Below are positions 45,901-54,400 of a DNA stretch of 64,000 nt, in pieces. The DNA is from Chitinophaga varians. Its GTDB lineage: Bacteria; Bacteroidota; Bacteroidia; Chitinophagales; Chitinophagaceae. Numbering within the stretch: position 1 is the first letter of the stretch; every line of letters begins with the position of its first letter. The stretch is from assembly GCF_012641275.1 (NCBI RefSeq), contig NZ_JABAIA010000001.1:2294001-2358000 (forward strand), in the 5' to 3' direction. The notes under the pieces are model-generated. The model had not been told where the DNA came from and did no database searches. It saw nothing but the letters and a program-made list of their open reading frames with translations. A program made the translations under genes and the position numbers.

Positions 45901-46243
45901 CATCTTCCTGAGAGGCGAAGTAGCCATAACGCTCACCCCAGGCCCGCCAGCAATTGGCCATACGATGCACCACCTGTTTGACCGACGTTTCCCGGCCTGT
46001 GCTGCCATCTTCCTGGGGCACGCCGGCCTTACGGAAATACTTTTGCGCCAGGATATCGGTCGCAATCTGCGACCATCGCTGAGGCACCTCTACATTGTTC
46101 ATTTCAAACACCACGTCGCCACCGGGGTTACGGATCACCGAAGAGCGCAGGTCATACTCAAACTGTTCATACGGACGCATCCCTTCTTTGGTAAAGTACC
46201 GGGAGAAGGCCATGCCACGCTTGCTGCTTGCTGGATTTTTCAT
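42920..46243 (-). CDS. nrdJ: adenosylcobalamin-dependent (class II) ribonucleoside-diphosphate reductase
   Basis: An 1107-residue class II ribonucleotide reductase, making deoxyribonucleotides with B12 as radical source and without oxygen. The active-site loop [21 protein letters not shown] gives the catalytic Cys and Glu; [21 protein letters not shown] is the conserved C-terminal core; a Cys-rich tail ([21 protein letters not shown]) is the redox-active or zinc end. I start at the ATG at 46243; a TTG two codons earlier is less likely. No B12 riboswitch was recognised upstream. Monocistronic, with its own terminator. Confidence 0.95.
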   Translation of the reverse strand: MKNPASSKRGMAFSRYFTKEGMRPYEQFEYDLRSSVIRNPGGDVVFEMNNVEVPQRWSQIATDILAQKYFRKAGVPQEDGSTGRETSVKQVVHRMANCWRAWGERYGYFASQEDAQVFYEELVYSMLNQACVPNSPQWFNTGLYESYGIKGKPQGHYYVEQNTGRLEKSTSAYERPQPHACFILSVDDDLVGDGGIMDLWMREARIFKYGSGVGTNFSHIRGEGEKLSGGGTSSGLMSFLKIGDRAAGAIKSGGTTRRAAKMVCLDLDHPEVLDFINWKVEEEKKVAALIAAGYSSDYEGEAYRTVSGQNSNNSVRIPNSFFRQLAVDGDWDLIARTTGKAVKTIKARDLWDQIAYAAWRCADPGTQYDTTINEWHTCPKGGRINASNPCSEYMFLDNTACNLASVNLRRFFDEEKGLFDVPGFEYTVRLWTTVLEISVLMAQFPSKEVAQLSYDYRTLGLGYANLGSMLMVSGIAYDSEEARGIAGAITAIMTGVAYQTSAELASHLGAFPRFAENREDMLRVMRNHRAAAYDAAEAYEGLEISPRGINARYCPDYLLKAATRAWDEAVQAGEKYGYRNAQTTVIAPTGTIGLVMDCDTTGVEPDFALVKFKKLSGGGYFKIINQSIPTALHNLGYQPNEIKAIVDYAKGTGSFAGAPYINHQSLSEKGFIAEELKKLDTSVSSSFDISFVFNVYTLGEACLQRLGFVPEQYFNLDFSLLHALGFQDAEIEAANDYVCGTMTVEGAPYLQEAHLPVFDCANKCGKHGQRYIHPHGHIRMMAAAQPFISGAISKTINLPHEAEVHEIADAYMLSWELGLKACALYRDGSKLSQPLSNKTDKKKKADTAATITATAVQLPDLEQATIDELLEEVNRRMMASKDTTLKRQLSRIVERKTLPSKRGGFTQKAKVGGQAIFLRTGEYNDGTLGEIFIDLAKEGSTLRSMMNCFAIAVSVGLQYGVPLEEFVDKFVFTRFEPAGMVDHPNIKSATSLVDYVFRVLGYEYLGRTDLVHVLDAPGNTGEEDEDEPMDTPSLSGMRVTVGSGQPANASKTPKQQAVAAHQSESGTQDYLRSMQRDAPACNVCGHITVRSGTCYKCLNCGNSMGCS

Positions 46244-46343
46244 ATCCAAAAGTTTTTTCCAGGATTAAAAAGAATATGTGAAAGGGGGGTGAACTAAAAT
46301 TAGTTTTTAAAAGTCTCGGGCAGCTGGATTATTTTGCACAACT

Positions 46344-46352
46344 TGTGGATAA
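46344..46352 (-). promoter_or_regulatory. perfect DnaA-box word upstream of nrdJ
   Basis: TTATCCACA on the minus strand is the strict DnaA-box consensus, about 100 bp before the nrdJ start. The rest of the 46.24-46.58 kb gap shows no riboswitch, no clear nrdJ promoter and no gene. Confidence 0.35.
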
Positions 46353-46523
46353 TTGAATCAACACTTTCGGGGCAGGATTGTTATAAAGCAGACTTACACC
46401 AAAAAATCCGGCTTAAAATTTGTCGCTAACAGTGATTTGCCCGGGTGGATGCATCTTGAAAATGCCATTAGATATCATGCAGTTCATGAATAGAAAATGA
46501 ATTGCATGCATATTTATTTAGCA

Positions 46524-46556
46524 TTGTGGGTTATTAATAAAAAAATTATACATTTG
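46524..46556 (+). promoter_or_regulatory. candidate promoter of the ether-lipid synthase gene
   Basis: TACATTTG at 46549-46556 matches TAnnTTTG, 25 bp before the start codon. A TTG at 46524-46526 is 22 bases away, slightly longer than the 18 seen at cydA and acpP. Confidence 0.5.
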
Positions 46557-46581
46557 CGACAACCGGAACAATGCGCTATTG

Positions 46582-47340
46582 ATGTACAATAAAATATACA
46601 CTTCGTTCATCGAAAGAAAGGCTAGGAAAGAAAAAGCATTCGCGGTTTTAATTGATCCGGACAAGGTGACTCCTGCTGGCATCATTGAACTTGCGGCAAA
46701 ATGCACCGCTGCCAAAGTTGATTATATCTTCCTTGGCGGTAGCCTGGTCATCACCAATCATCTGGATGAATGCGTGCAACAATTGAAAGCCAGTTGCGAT
46801 ATTCCTGTTATTTTGTTTCCAGGAAGCCCTTCGCAGGTTTCGAGATATGCAGACGCACTCCTTTATCTTTCCATGATTTCAGGCAGGAACCCTGAGTTAT
46901 TGATCGGCCAGCACGTAGTATCCGCTGCTGCTGTTAAAAAAAGCCAGCTGGAAGTGATTTCCACCGGCTATATGGTCATTGACGGAGGTGCTCCTACCAC
47001 TGTTTCCTACATCAGCAATGCCACTCCTATTCCTGCCGACAAGGCGGATATTGCGATGTGTACCGCCATGGCAGGAGAGATGCTGGGCATGAAAGTGATC
47101 TATATGGATGCCGGCAGCGGCGCCCGTAACCCCATCACCGAAACCATGATCAGCAGGGTAGCCAGCCAGGTGGAAGTGCCCATCATCGTGGGCGGCGGTA
47201 TCCGCGACGCTGAAAAAGCTTACCGGAACTGCAAAGCCGGCGCCGATATCATCGTGGTAGGCAATGCCATCGAAAATGATCTCTCCCTGATCAAGGAACT
47301 GGCAGATGCCGTGCATTCTACAGCACCCATCACCATTTAG
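46582..47340 (+). CDS. geranylgeranylglyceryl phosphate synthase family protein
   Basis: A 252-residue TIM-barrel prenyltransferase that joins a polyprenyl diphosphate to glycerol-1-phosphate by an ether bond. Motifs FAVLIDPDKVTP, YIFLGGSLV, YMVIDGGAPTTV, IYMDAGSGARNP and VPIIVGGGIRDAEKAY match the phosphate- and prenyl-binding loops of the GGGPS/PcrB family. Group II members occur in Bacteroidota. I start at the ATG at 46582. The enzyme is the archaeal type of lipid chemistry in a bacterium; the downstream product in this organism is not known from the window. Confidence 0.9.
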   Translation: MYNKIYTSFIERKARKEKAFAVLIDPDKVTPAGIIELAAKCTAAKVDYIFLGGSLVITNHLDECVQQLKASCDIPVILFPGSPSQVSRYADALLYLSMISGRNPELLIGQHVVSAAAVKKSQLEVISTGYMVIDGGAPTTVSYISNATPIPADKADIAMCTAMAGEMLGMKVIYMDAGSGARNPITETMISRVASQVEVPIIVGGGIRDAEKAYRNCKAGADIIVVGNAIENDLSLIKELADAVHSTAPITI

Positions 47341-47360
47341 TCATTTAATTATTTAGATAA

Positions 47361-47405
47361 AAAAGCAGCGGAGATCGCCCTATGGTAATCTCCGCTGCTT
47401 TTTTT
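47361..47405. terminator. bidirectional terminator
   Basis: A perfect 15-bp stem (47361-47375 with 47388-47402) with a 12-base loop, T-run on the plus side and A-run before it, so it can end both the synthase transcript and the convergent LytTR gene. Confidence 0.85.
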
Positions 47406-47424
47406 ATAGTTAAATATCAAAATT

Positions 47425-48153
47425 CTAAAGGCTCATCATCTCCTTGAACTTAACAGCCTGACGGCGGCTGACCTCGATCTTTTCGCCCCCTTTCATCTCC
47501 AGCAGTAACCCGCCGTTGAAGTAAGTGTCAATTTTTTCAATCATCCGCAGGTTAACGATATGCTTGCGGTTGGCACGGAAAAACACCCGCTCGTCCAGCC
47601 GCTCCTCGAGGGCGTTGAGCGATTTCAGGATCAGCGGCTTGTTGCCTTCAAAATAGACCCGCGCATAGTTGCCCACGCTCTCAAACAGCCGGATCTCCTG
47701 CAGCTTTACAAACCAGCAGCGGTCGCCGTCTTTCACAAACACCTGGTCATTCTCCGATAAAAGGGTACGTATCCCTCCGGAAGCGGCCAGCCGGTCCTTT
47801 TCGTCCTGCTGATGCAGCTTGTGAATGGCGTCAGCCAGGCGTTTGGGCTCTACAGGCTTCAACAAATAATCCAGCGCGTTGTATTCAAATGCTTTCAGGG
47901 CATATTCGTCATAGGCGGTCGTAAAAATCACCTGGGGCGATTTTTCCAGCTCGGCCAGCAGATCAAACCCTGTTTTGTCAGGCATCTGAATATCTAAAAA
48001 CAGCAGGTCGGGATGCAGATTCTCTATCTTTTCTATACCATCCTTCGCGTTCACTGCTTCGCCCACCACCACTATCTCCGGGTGGTCTGCCAGCAATTTT
48101 TTCAGTTCACTCCTGGCCAGGCGTTCATCATCTATTATCAATGCTTTTTTCAT
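47425..48153 (-). CDS. LytTR-family response regulator
   Basis: A 242-residue response regulator. The receiver has the acidic pair in LIIDDERLARSE (Asp8-Asp9), the phospho-acceptor in LLFLDIQMP (about 55) and YLLKP with the conserved lysine. The LytTR DNA-binding domain occupies about 140-242 (FVKDGDRCWFVKLQEI; RRQAVKFKEMMSL). I use the ATG at 48153. It lies 100 bp downstream of its likely kinase on the same strand. A set of direct repeats upstream of the kinase gene is a candidate binding site for it. Confidence 0.93.
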   Translation of the reverse strand: MKKALIIDDERLARSELKKLLADHPEIVVVGEAVNAKDGIEKIENLHPDLLFLDIQMPDKTGFDLLAELEKSPQVIFTTAYDEYALKAFEYNALDYLLKPVEPKRLADAIHKLHQQDEKDRLAASGGIRTLLSENDQVFVKDGDRCWFVKLQEIRLFESVGNYARVYFEGNKPLILKSLNALEERLDERVFFRANRKHIVNLRMIEKIDTYFNGGLLLEMKGGEKIEVSRRQAVKFKEMMSL

Positions 48154-48253
48154 TGGCAATATGAAGTTTGGTTGATGACAATTTTTTTATCAACATTTAA
48201 AGCCATAGCCCGGCTCAATGCCCTGCTATAGCGGTTTCCGAATAACAAGTGAA

Positions 48254-49303
48254 TCAGAGTAACGGCATCACCACGCGGGCCTCCACCGTTGCCTCGTTTT
48301 TATTTCTGATATCAAAAGTAGCCCTGTTTCCGAATAAAAGGCTTAACCGTTGCCGGGTGCTCTCTAATCCAAAACCATGGCCGTTTACCACATTCTTTTC
48401 TACCAGTTGCCCGGTATTTTCAATAGTGATTTCATGCTCCATGCCATTCAACCGGGAGGCAATAAACACCGTTCCACCGCTTACCATCCTGGAAATACCA
48501 TGCTTAATGGCGTTTTCCACCAGAGTCTGCAACATCATTGGCGGTACCTGAAGCTCCAGCGTGTCCGGATCTATTTCGTACCGCACCTGTAACCGCTCCT
48601 CAAACCGGATATGTTCCAGTGCAAGGTAATCTTTTACAATGTTTAATTCATTTTCCAGGCTAACGGTCTCTACCTTTTCGATAGCCATGGAACTGCGAAG
48701 GATATTGGACAGTTCTGTGATCGCCGTTCTGGCCCGCTGCGGATTCTCATCCACCAGCGCCCGGATGCTGTTCAGCGCATTAAAGATAAAGTGAGGGTTC
48801 AGCTGTGCTTTAATGGTTTTCAGCTCCAGTTCCTTTACCGTGGACTCCAGTTTGAGCCGGTCCACCTGGGTCGTCCGGTTACGGTCCACATAGTGCCAGA
48901 TGAAATAAATCACCCACCAGATGAAAGAAATGGCAAAAGAGGCCAGATAGCCCCTGTCAACAAGGTTCAACAGGAAGTTTTTGCCCTTCGGGCGATTGCC
49001 CACCATATAATCCAGTACCAGGTTGTACACGAAGTACCATACCAGGCTCGTACTGACTACCAGCACCAAAAATATAACCAATTGCTTTTCAAAGTTATAG
49101 CTACCCCAGCCCCTGAACTTGTTTAAAAGCGTCCTGAACAAGTGGGTAGAAGCAATGCCGCACATAGTGAAGATGATCATATAGATCACCGCTGCGTGCA
49201 GATTTGGTTTATTCAGGGTGAAGTTGAAAAATACGTTGACCAGAAAATATACAGACCATCCCAACAATTGCCCCCACCAATATTTGGATACTTGTTTAAG
49301 CAT
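48254..49303 (-). CDS. LytS/YehU-type sensor histidine kinase
   Basis: A 349-residue membrane kinase. About four hydrophobic helices fill residues 10-155 with little outside the membrane, so it probably senses within or near the membrane. The His-kinase motif is QLNPHFIFNALNSIRALV (phosphorylated His in NPHF, about 182), followed by the N-box LQTLVENAIKHGI and the GHGFGLESTRQRL glycine box. It pairs with the LytTR regulator encoded next on the strand. A promoter with weak -33 and three direct repeats lies upstream. Confidence 0.93.
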   Translation of the reverse strand: MLKQVSKYWWGQLLGWSVYFLVNVFFNFTLNKPNLHAAVIYMIIFTMCGIASTHLFRTLLNKFRGWGSYNFEKQLVIFLVLVVSTSLVWYFVYNLVLDYMVGNRPKGKNFLLNLVDRGYLASFAISFIWWVIYFIWHYVDRNRTTQVDRLKLESTVKELELKTIKAQLNPHFIFNALNSIRALVDENPQRARTAITELSNILRSSMAIEKVETVSLENELNIVKDYLALEHIRFEERLQVRYEIDPDTLELQVPPMMLQTLVENAIKHGISRMVSGGTVFIASRLNGMEHEITIENTGQLVEKNVVNGHGFGLESTRQRLSLLFGNRATFDIRNKNEATVEARVVMPLL

Positions 49304-49334
49304 TAAATCAAATTAGTAAACTTCCCCAGTATTC

Positions 49335-49364
49335 CAAAAATACCTTATGCCCCTGCCCACCGAA
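49335..49364 (-). promoter_or_regulatory. candidate promoter of the LytS/LytTR operon
   Basis: On the minus strand TTCG (49364-49361), an 18-base spacer and TATTTTTG (49342-49335) fit the Bacteroidota consensus except for one base in the -33 element. The start codon follows after 31 bp. A weakened -33 suits activator control. Confidence 0.55.
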
Positions 49365-49377
49365 ACCTAAATGTTAT

Positions 49378-49431
49378 AAATGGCGAATCAGAACCGGTAA
49401 ATGGCGAATCCCCTGTACCGAATGGCGGATT
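49378..49431. promoter_or_regulatory. three direct repeats with 21-bp period, candidate LytTR operator
   Basis: The word AAATGGCGAATC occurs at 49378-49389 and 49399-49410 and, with two mismatches, at 49420-49431. Starts are exactly 21 bp apart, two helical turns. They lie just upstream of the weak -33 element of the LytS/LytTR operon. LytTR regulators such as YpdB bind direct repeats with this period. Confidence 0.55.
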
Positions 49432-49528
49432 AACAGGGAATACGGGGTTTTTCCCGCCAAATGTCGCCGGATAACCCATATTTTTTAGTAGTTTTGTTTT
49501 TAATTAAACCCTGAACCATCAAAACAGT

Positions 49529-51454
49529 ATGAATATCACGGCCGGTTCACTTTTAAGCCAGATAAACTCCCCAGCGGATTTGAGAAAGCTGAGCAAAGAT
49601 CAGCTGCATCAGGTGTGTGAGGAACTGCGTCAATACATTATTGACGTAGTAAGTGTGCATGGTGGCCACTTTGCCGCCAGCCTGGGTGTTGTGGAGCTCT
49701 CAGTAGCCCTGCATTATGTCTTTAATACTCCTTATGACCAGCTGGTATGGGACGTAGGACACCAGGCTTATGGACATAAAATCCTTACCGGCCGACGCGA
49801 AGCCTTTCCGACCAACCGGAAGTACAAAGGCATCAGCGGGTTTCCCAAAAGAGACGAAAGCGAATATGATACCTTCGGCGTAGGGCACTCCTCTACCTCC
49901 ATCTCTGCTGCATTGGGCATGGCCATGGCCTCCCATTACAAAGGAGAATTTGACCGCCAGCACATTGCCGTTATCGGCGATGGCGCCATGACGGCCGGTA
50001 TGGCTTTTGAAGCCCTCAACCACGCAGGGGTGGCCAATGCCAACGTGCTGATTATCCTCAACGATAACTGCATGTCCATCGATCCCAATGTGGGCGCGCT
50101 CAAGGAATACCTGACAGATATCACCACATCGCCTACCTACAACAAGCTGCGTGACGATGTGTGGCACCTGCTCGGCAAACTGCCGGTTGGCAAACGCTTC
50201 ACCCGCGAAATGGCCTCCAAACTGGAAGCCTCCCTCAAAGGCGTGGTGTCTAAATCCTCCAACCTCTTCGAATCACTCCAATTGCGGTACTTCGGTCCTA
50301 TTGACGGCCATAATATTACCAAACTGGCCGATACCCTTCAGGACCTGAAAGATATTCCCGGCCCTAAACTGCTGCATATCGTTACCACCAAAGGTAAAGG
50401 CTATGCCCTCGCAGAAAAGGACCAAACCACCTGGCATGCGCCCGGTCTGTTCGACAAAATCACCGGTGAAATTTTCAAAAAACCGGTCGACAGGCCACAG
50501 CCGCCCAAATACCAGGACGTTTTCGGCCATACGATGATCGAACTGGCAGAAAAGAACGAAAAAATCATCGGTATCACACCAGCCATGCCTTCCGGCTCCT
50601 CCCTCAAATTCATGATGGAGAAAATGCCGGACCGTGCATTCGACGTAGGTATCTGCGAACAACACGCTGTTACCCTCTCCGCCGGTATGGCCACCCAGGG
50701 CATGCGTGTGTTCTGTAACATCTATTCTTCCTTCTTCCAGCGCGCCTTCGATCAGGCCGTACACGATGTGGCCATCCAAAACCTGCCGGTTGTATTCTGC
50801 CTCGACAGGGCAGGCCTGGTAGGAGAAGACGGCCCCACTCACCATGGCGCCTACGATATTGCCTATATGCGCAGTATCCCCAACGTGATCATCAGCGCTC
50901 CCATGAACGAAGAAGAGCTGCGTAACCTGATGTACAGCGCCCAACTGGAAGAAAATACCCATCCATATGTGATCCGCTACCCACGCGGACAGGGCGTGAT
51001 GCCTGAATGGCGTACGCCGTTCAAAGCCATCAAAGCCGGTACCGGCCGCAAAATCCGTGACGGCAAGGAAATCGCTATCCTGTCCTTCGGACATGTAGGC
51101 AACTTCGTTACTGAAGCCTGCAAAGAACTGATCAGCGATGGCCTGCAACCTGCCCACTACGACCTCCGCTTTGTAAAACCACTGGACGAAGCCATGCTGC
51201 ACGAAGTGTTCAGCAACTTCAACAAAGTGATCACCGTGGAAGACGGCGCCATCATCGGCGGTGTTGGCAGCGCTGTACTGGAATTCATGGCAAAACACAA
51301 CTATAACGCCCAGGTGAAAATGCTCGGTATCCCCGATAAAATCATCGAACATGGCAAACCGGAAGAACTGTACCGCGAATGCGGCTACGATCCATCCGGC
51401 ATCGCCCGTGCCACCAGGGAAATGCTGCGGGAAAAAATCACCGTTACCGTATAA
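49529..51454 (+). CDS. dxs: 1-deoxy-D-xylulose-5-phosphate synthase
   Basis: A 641-residue thiamine-diphosphate enzyme that joins pyruvate and glyceraldehyde-3-phosphate, the first step of the MEP isoprenoid pathway. The ThDP motif is IGDGAMTAGMAFEALNHAG with LNDNCMSI; the second domain has FCLDRAGLVGEDGPTHHGAYD and the third VEDGAIIGGVGSAV. Length is normal. A TAGTTTTG element at 49489-49496 lies 32 bp upstream but no matching TTG is seen. It is divergent from the LytS operon. Confidence 0.97.
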   Translation: MNITAGSLLSQINSPADLRKLSKDQLHQVCEELRQYIIDVVSVHGGHFAASLGVVELSVALHYVFNTPYDQLVWDVGHQAYGHKILTGRREAFPTNRKYKGISGFPKRDESEYDTFGVGHSSTSISAALGMAMASHYKGEFDRQHIAVIGDGAMTAGMAFEALNHAGVANANVLIILNDNCMSIDPNVGALKEYLTDITTSPTYNKLRDDVWHLLGKLPVGKRFTREMASKLEASLKGVVSKSSNLFESLQLRYFGPIDGHNITKLADTLQDLKDIPGPKLLHIVTTKGKGYALAEKDQTTWHAPGLFDKITGEIFKKPVDRPQPPKYQDVFGHTMIELAEKNEKIIGITPAMPSGSSLKFMMEKMPDRAFDVGICEQHAVTLSAGMATQGMRVFCNIYSSFFQRAFDQAVHDVAIQNLPVVFCLDRAGLVGEDGPTHHGAYDIAYMRSIPNVIISAPMNEEELRNLMYSAQLEENTHPYVIRYPRGQGVMPEWRTPFKAIKAGTGRKIRDGKEIAILSFGHVGNFVTEACKELISDGLQPAHYDLRFVKPLDEAMLHEVFSNFNKVITVEDGAIIGGVGSAVLEFMAKHNYNAQVKMLGIPDKIIEHGKPEELYRECGYDPSGIARATREMLREKITVTV

Positions 51455-51457
51455 ATC

Positions 51458-51548
51458 AATTACGAATTACGAATTAGAGGGCTTCCTTTTAGACTGGTTA
51501 CACAATAACCGCTCTATAAAGAAGCCCTCTAATTCGTAATTCGTAATT
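51458..51548. repeat. heptamer-built inverted repeat, copy C
   Basis: Two 28-bp arms (51458-51485 and 51521-51548) are perfect reverse complements around a 35-bp loop. The outer part is AATTACG heptamers, the inner ten bases (AGAGGGCTTC) are unique to this copy. Further heptamers continue to 51564, leaving 5 bp before the next start codon. Confidence 0.9.
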
Positions 51549-51569
51549 TGTAATTCGTAATTTCGTAGC

Positions 51570-52610
51570 ATGTATTTGCAACTAAAGATTGTTGGCATAA
51601 AAGAAGAAACGCCCGGCACCAAGACCTACTACCTCGAAAATACCATCCCGGAGCCTGTAGTATATCAGGCCGGACAATTCCTCACATTTGTCATTCAGCT
51701 CAATCATAAAGAACATCGCCGTTCCTACTCCCTCAGCACCACGCCCGGAATAGACCCGGTTATGGCCGTTACCATCCGGGAAAAGGAAAACGGAGAGATA
51801 TCCCGCCACCTGCTGCACACCTGGAAAACCGGCGATATCCTGACCGCCCTCGAACCTTCCGGCAGGTTTACCTTTGAACCCTCGCCAGAAGAACGCGACA
51901 TCTTCCTGCTCGCCGCCGGCAGCGGTATTACCCCGGTGTTCTCCCTGCTCAAACAAATGCTCAGGGATGAACCGGCGTCTAAAATCACCCTTATTTACAG
52001 CAACAGCACGCCTGAAAGGACTATCTTCTACGAACAGCTGCAGACACTGGAACAACAGCATCCACAGCTTAAAATCCTTTTTCTCTTCAGCAACGACCCG
52101 GACAGCCACCACGCTTATCGCCGGCTCAATAACATACTGCTGGAGCTGCTGGTCAATGAACACCTGCTGTACCATAAGGACACCGCACAATTTTTCCTCT
52201 GCGGCCCACCGGAATATATGCGCATGATCCTGCTCACCCTGCATTTTATGGGCTTCAGGGACACACAGCTGCATAAAGAAAACTTCGTGATCACCACAGA
52301 GGCCAAACTGGCCCATACTACCATTCCCACTGACGATACGCCTCGTGAAGTGAACATCCAGCTGCGCAACGAAACATATACATTGTCTGTACCCGCCAAT
52401 CAAACGATCCTCAGCTACGCGCTGGAACATGATGTGCCGCTGCCATACAGCTGCAAAGGTGGTGTATGCGGTTCCTGTACCGCACAATGTACCAGCGGGA
52501 AAGTCTGGATGTCTGTCAATGAGGTGCTGACCGACAAAGAGCTGGCAGAAGGGCTTATCCTTACCTGCGTGGGTTATCCCGCCAGCGATAAAATCAATAT
52601 CGAATTATAA
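51570..52610 (+). CDS. ferredoxin-NADP reductase-like oxidoreductase with [2Fe-2S] domain
   Basis: A 346-residue PaaE/Hcr-type electron-transfer protein. The FAD-binding barrel has HRRSYSLSTTP (about 50-60), the NAD(P) domain has LLAAGSGITPVFSLL and FFLCGPPEYM, and the C-terminal plant-type ferredoxin holds ligands in YSCKGGVCGSCTAQC and LILTCVGYP. It would pass electrons from NAD(P)H to a partner oxygenase or reductase, but no partner is adjacent. It follows dxs with the heptamer hairpin between them. Confidence 0.92.
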   Translation: MYLQLKIVGIKEETPGTKTYYLENTIPEPVVYQAGQFLTFVIQLNHKEHRRSYSLSTTPGIDPVMAVTIREKENGEISRHLLHTWKTGDILTALEPSGRFTFEPSPEERDIFLLAAGSGITPVFSLLKQMLRDEPASKITLIYSNSTPERTIFYEQLQTLEQQHPQLKILFLFSNDPDSHHAYRRLNNILLELLVNEHLLYHKDTAQFFLCGPPEYMRMILLTLHFMGFRDTQLHKENFVITTEAKLAHTTIPTDDTPREVNIQLRNETYTLSVPANQTILSYALEHDVPLPYSCKGGVCGSCTAQCTSGKVWMSVNEVLTDKELAEGLILTCVGYPASDKINIEL

Positions 52611-52704
52611 ATAACCAGAATGTAAATAGTTTTATTAATCATATCGCTCTGATTATTATTTTTTACATGCGCGAATTTTCATTAAATTTTAGCAAATTCG
52701 AGAA

Positions 52705-53847
52705 ATGCAACGCTCCCCGATTAAGATTGCAGGTTTGTGTTTGCTTTTTGTAATCATTGTTATCAATGCTTATCTCCTCACCGGAAGCGAATCATCTACT
52801 CAAAAAACCTGGCTTATACTCAATGAAACTGTACTCTGCAGCGCCTTTCTGCTGTTAACCGTTACGCTTATACGCAAACAACCGGTTTCCCAGTTCGAAA
52901 ATCTGTACATTAATCACCCGATCCCGATGTGGATCTACGAGAAAGACACCCTTCGTTTCCTGTTTGTGAATGAAGCCGCCTGTAAAAAATACGGCTATAC
53001 ACGGCAGGAATTCCTTGCTCTCACGATCAAGGACATACGGGAAAATGAAGAGCTTGATGCGTTAATGGAAAATGTCCGTGACCGCTGTAACGGAGCTGAA
53101 TACCGGGGTATCTGGAAACACCGCCGTAAAAACGGGGAGAATTTCTTTGTGGAGATCTATGCCCATACGGCCTACTATCAGGGAAGGGAAGCCCGTTTTA
53201 TCATGGCCAAAGATGTCGATGAACAGGTACGCGCCGCCAAAGAGGCCCATCAGCTCGGCATCCGGTACGAACTGCTGGCACAGGCCACCAATGATGCGCT
53301 CTACGACCGCAACCTCATCACCAATGAGGTGCTCTGGAAACACGGGCTCGAAAGCATGTTTCAACATCCCACCCAGCCGGATACCGACCTGTATGACTGG
53401 TGGAAATCCAATGTCCATCCGGCCGACGGCCCCGCAGTCATGGCCTCCCTCGATACCTGCCTGCAAAACAAAAGCAATTCCTGGTCACAGCAATACCGCT
53501 TCCGCTGCTCTGATGGCACTTTTAAATATGTGGTGGACCGGGCGTTCATTATCTATGAAAACGACCGGCCCACCCGCATGATAGGCATCGTACAGGATAT
53601 AGACCAATACGTGAAACAGGCGGTACGCCTCGAAAAACAAAATAAAACCCTGCGGGAAATAGCCTGGATCAATTCACATGAAATACGCAGGCCAGTGGTG
53701 TCTATCCTTAGCATCACCAACCTGTTTGATAAAAGCAACCAGGATGTGCATCTCAATTCCAGGCTGATGGAATGGCTGCACCAATCCACCCGGCAACTGG
53801 ATGAAATCATTCACAAAATAGAACACAAGGTGAAAAATATTGAATAA
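52705..53847 (+). CDS. PAS-domain sensor with phospho-acceptor-like helix but no ATPase domain
   Basis: A 380-residue protein. Two membrane helices (about 6-26 and 32-52) precede a first PAS domain (about 60-175, PIPMWIYEKDTLRFLFVNEAA) and a second (about 185-310, with EVLWKHGLESMF). The last 60 residues form a HisKA-like helical hairpin with ARMotif-like INSHEIRRPVVSIL, where histidine is the phosphorylation site in complete kinases. The reading frame stops before any N-, G- or F-box, so it cannot bind ATP. It may act as a decoy, or be phosphorylated in trans. No response regulator is adjacent. Confidence 0.85.
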   Translation: MQRSPIKIAGLCLLFVIIVINAYLLTGSESSTQKTWLILNETVLCSAFLLLTVTLIRKQPVSQFENLYINHPIPMWIYEKDTLRFLFVNEAACKKYGYTRQEFLALTIKDIRENEELDALMENVRDRCNGAEYRGIWKHRRKNGENFFVEIYAHTAYYQGREARFIMAKDVDEQVRAAKEAHQLGIRYELLAQATNDALYDRNLITNEVLWKHGLESMFQHPTQPDTDLYDWWKSNVHPADGPAVMASLDTCLQNKSNSWSQQYRFRCSDGTFKYVVDRAFIIYENDRPTRMIGIVQDIDQYVKQAVRLEKQNKTLREIAWINSHEIRRPVVSILSITNLFDKSNQDVHLNSRLMEWLHQSTRQLDEIIHKIEHKVKNIE

Positions 53848-53853
53848 TACCGG

Positions 53854-54234
53854 CTACAGTTCACTATTCATAAACTGGTTGAAATCTTCTTTCAGCTCTA
53901 CAAATAATTTCTGAAAAATCTCCATACGGTGGGACATGGTATCATAGTCACAGATGGGCCGGTCGTCGTGGATAACTGTTGGTGGCTGCGCGGCCGAGAG
54001 CTTTTTGGCGCATTGTTTAAGATCATGAAACATTTCGTCGGCAACTTCCCGCTGTCTTAACAAACGGTTCTCAAAATGTTCCACTCTTGTCATTACTTCC
54101 CGGGGCGCAGAACCGAGGGCTATTTGTTCCAGGCGCTCCCGCATCAGTTTTGCATCTTCTCTTACTTCATTTACTTCTTCCTTCCAGGAATTGATCTGCT
54201 CTGTCAGATCAGTTGGCTGAGTTGTAATTTCCAT
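53854..54234 (-). CDS. coiled-coil hypothetical protein
   Basis: A 126-residue, highly charged, mostly helical soluble protein. Residues about 10-45 (LTEQINSWKEEVNEVREDAK) and 100-126 have heptad-like patterns. No signal, membrane segment or known motif. It converges on the PAS sensor gene with a 6-bp gap. Function unknown. Confidence 0.6.
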   Translation of the reverse strand: MEITTQPTDLTEQINSWKEEVNEVREDAKLMRERLEQIALGSAPREVMTRVEHFENRLLRQREVADEMFHDLKQCAKKLSAAQPPTVIHDDRPICDYDTMSHRMEIFQKLFVELKEDFNQFMNSEL

Positions 54235-54400
54235 GGTGTATTGATTTAGCCATTAACAATAATGATTCATCATTACCCAAGCATTTTTTTCAATATCCAC
54301 TTAACAGTTTACATCCCGTTGCTATTAACAAAGATCCACTTCTAAGGTACGACCTTTTTCAATGCCGCCGGCACAACTTTTAACGTTCTCCGGGTATTGT

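Noticed and set aside
46244..46581. Adenosylcobalamin riboswitch before the B12-dependent reductase
   Set aside because: I looked for the conserved B12-box words and a structured leader and did not find them.
49378..49431. Possible short CRISPR-like repeat array
   Set aside because: Repeats are 12 bp with 9-bp gaps, only three copies, no cas genes; the promoter context fits an operator better.
49489..49496. Full promoter for dxs
   Set aside because: Only the -7-like TAGTTTTG is present; no TTG lies at the expected distance, so it is mentioned under dxs but not called.
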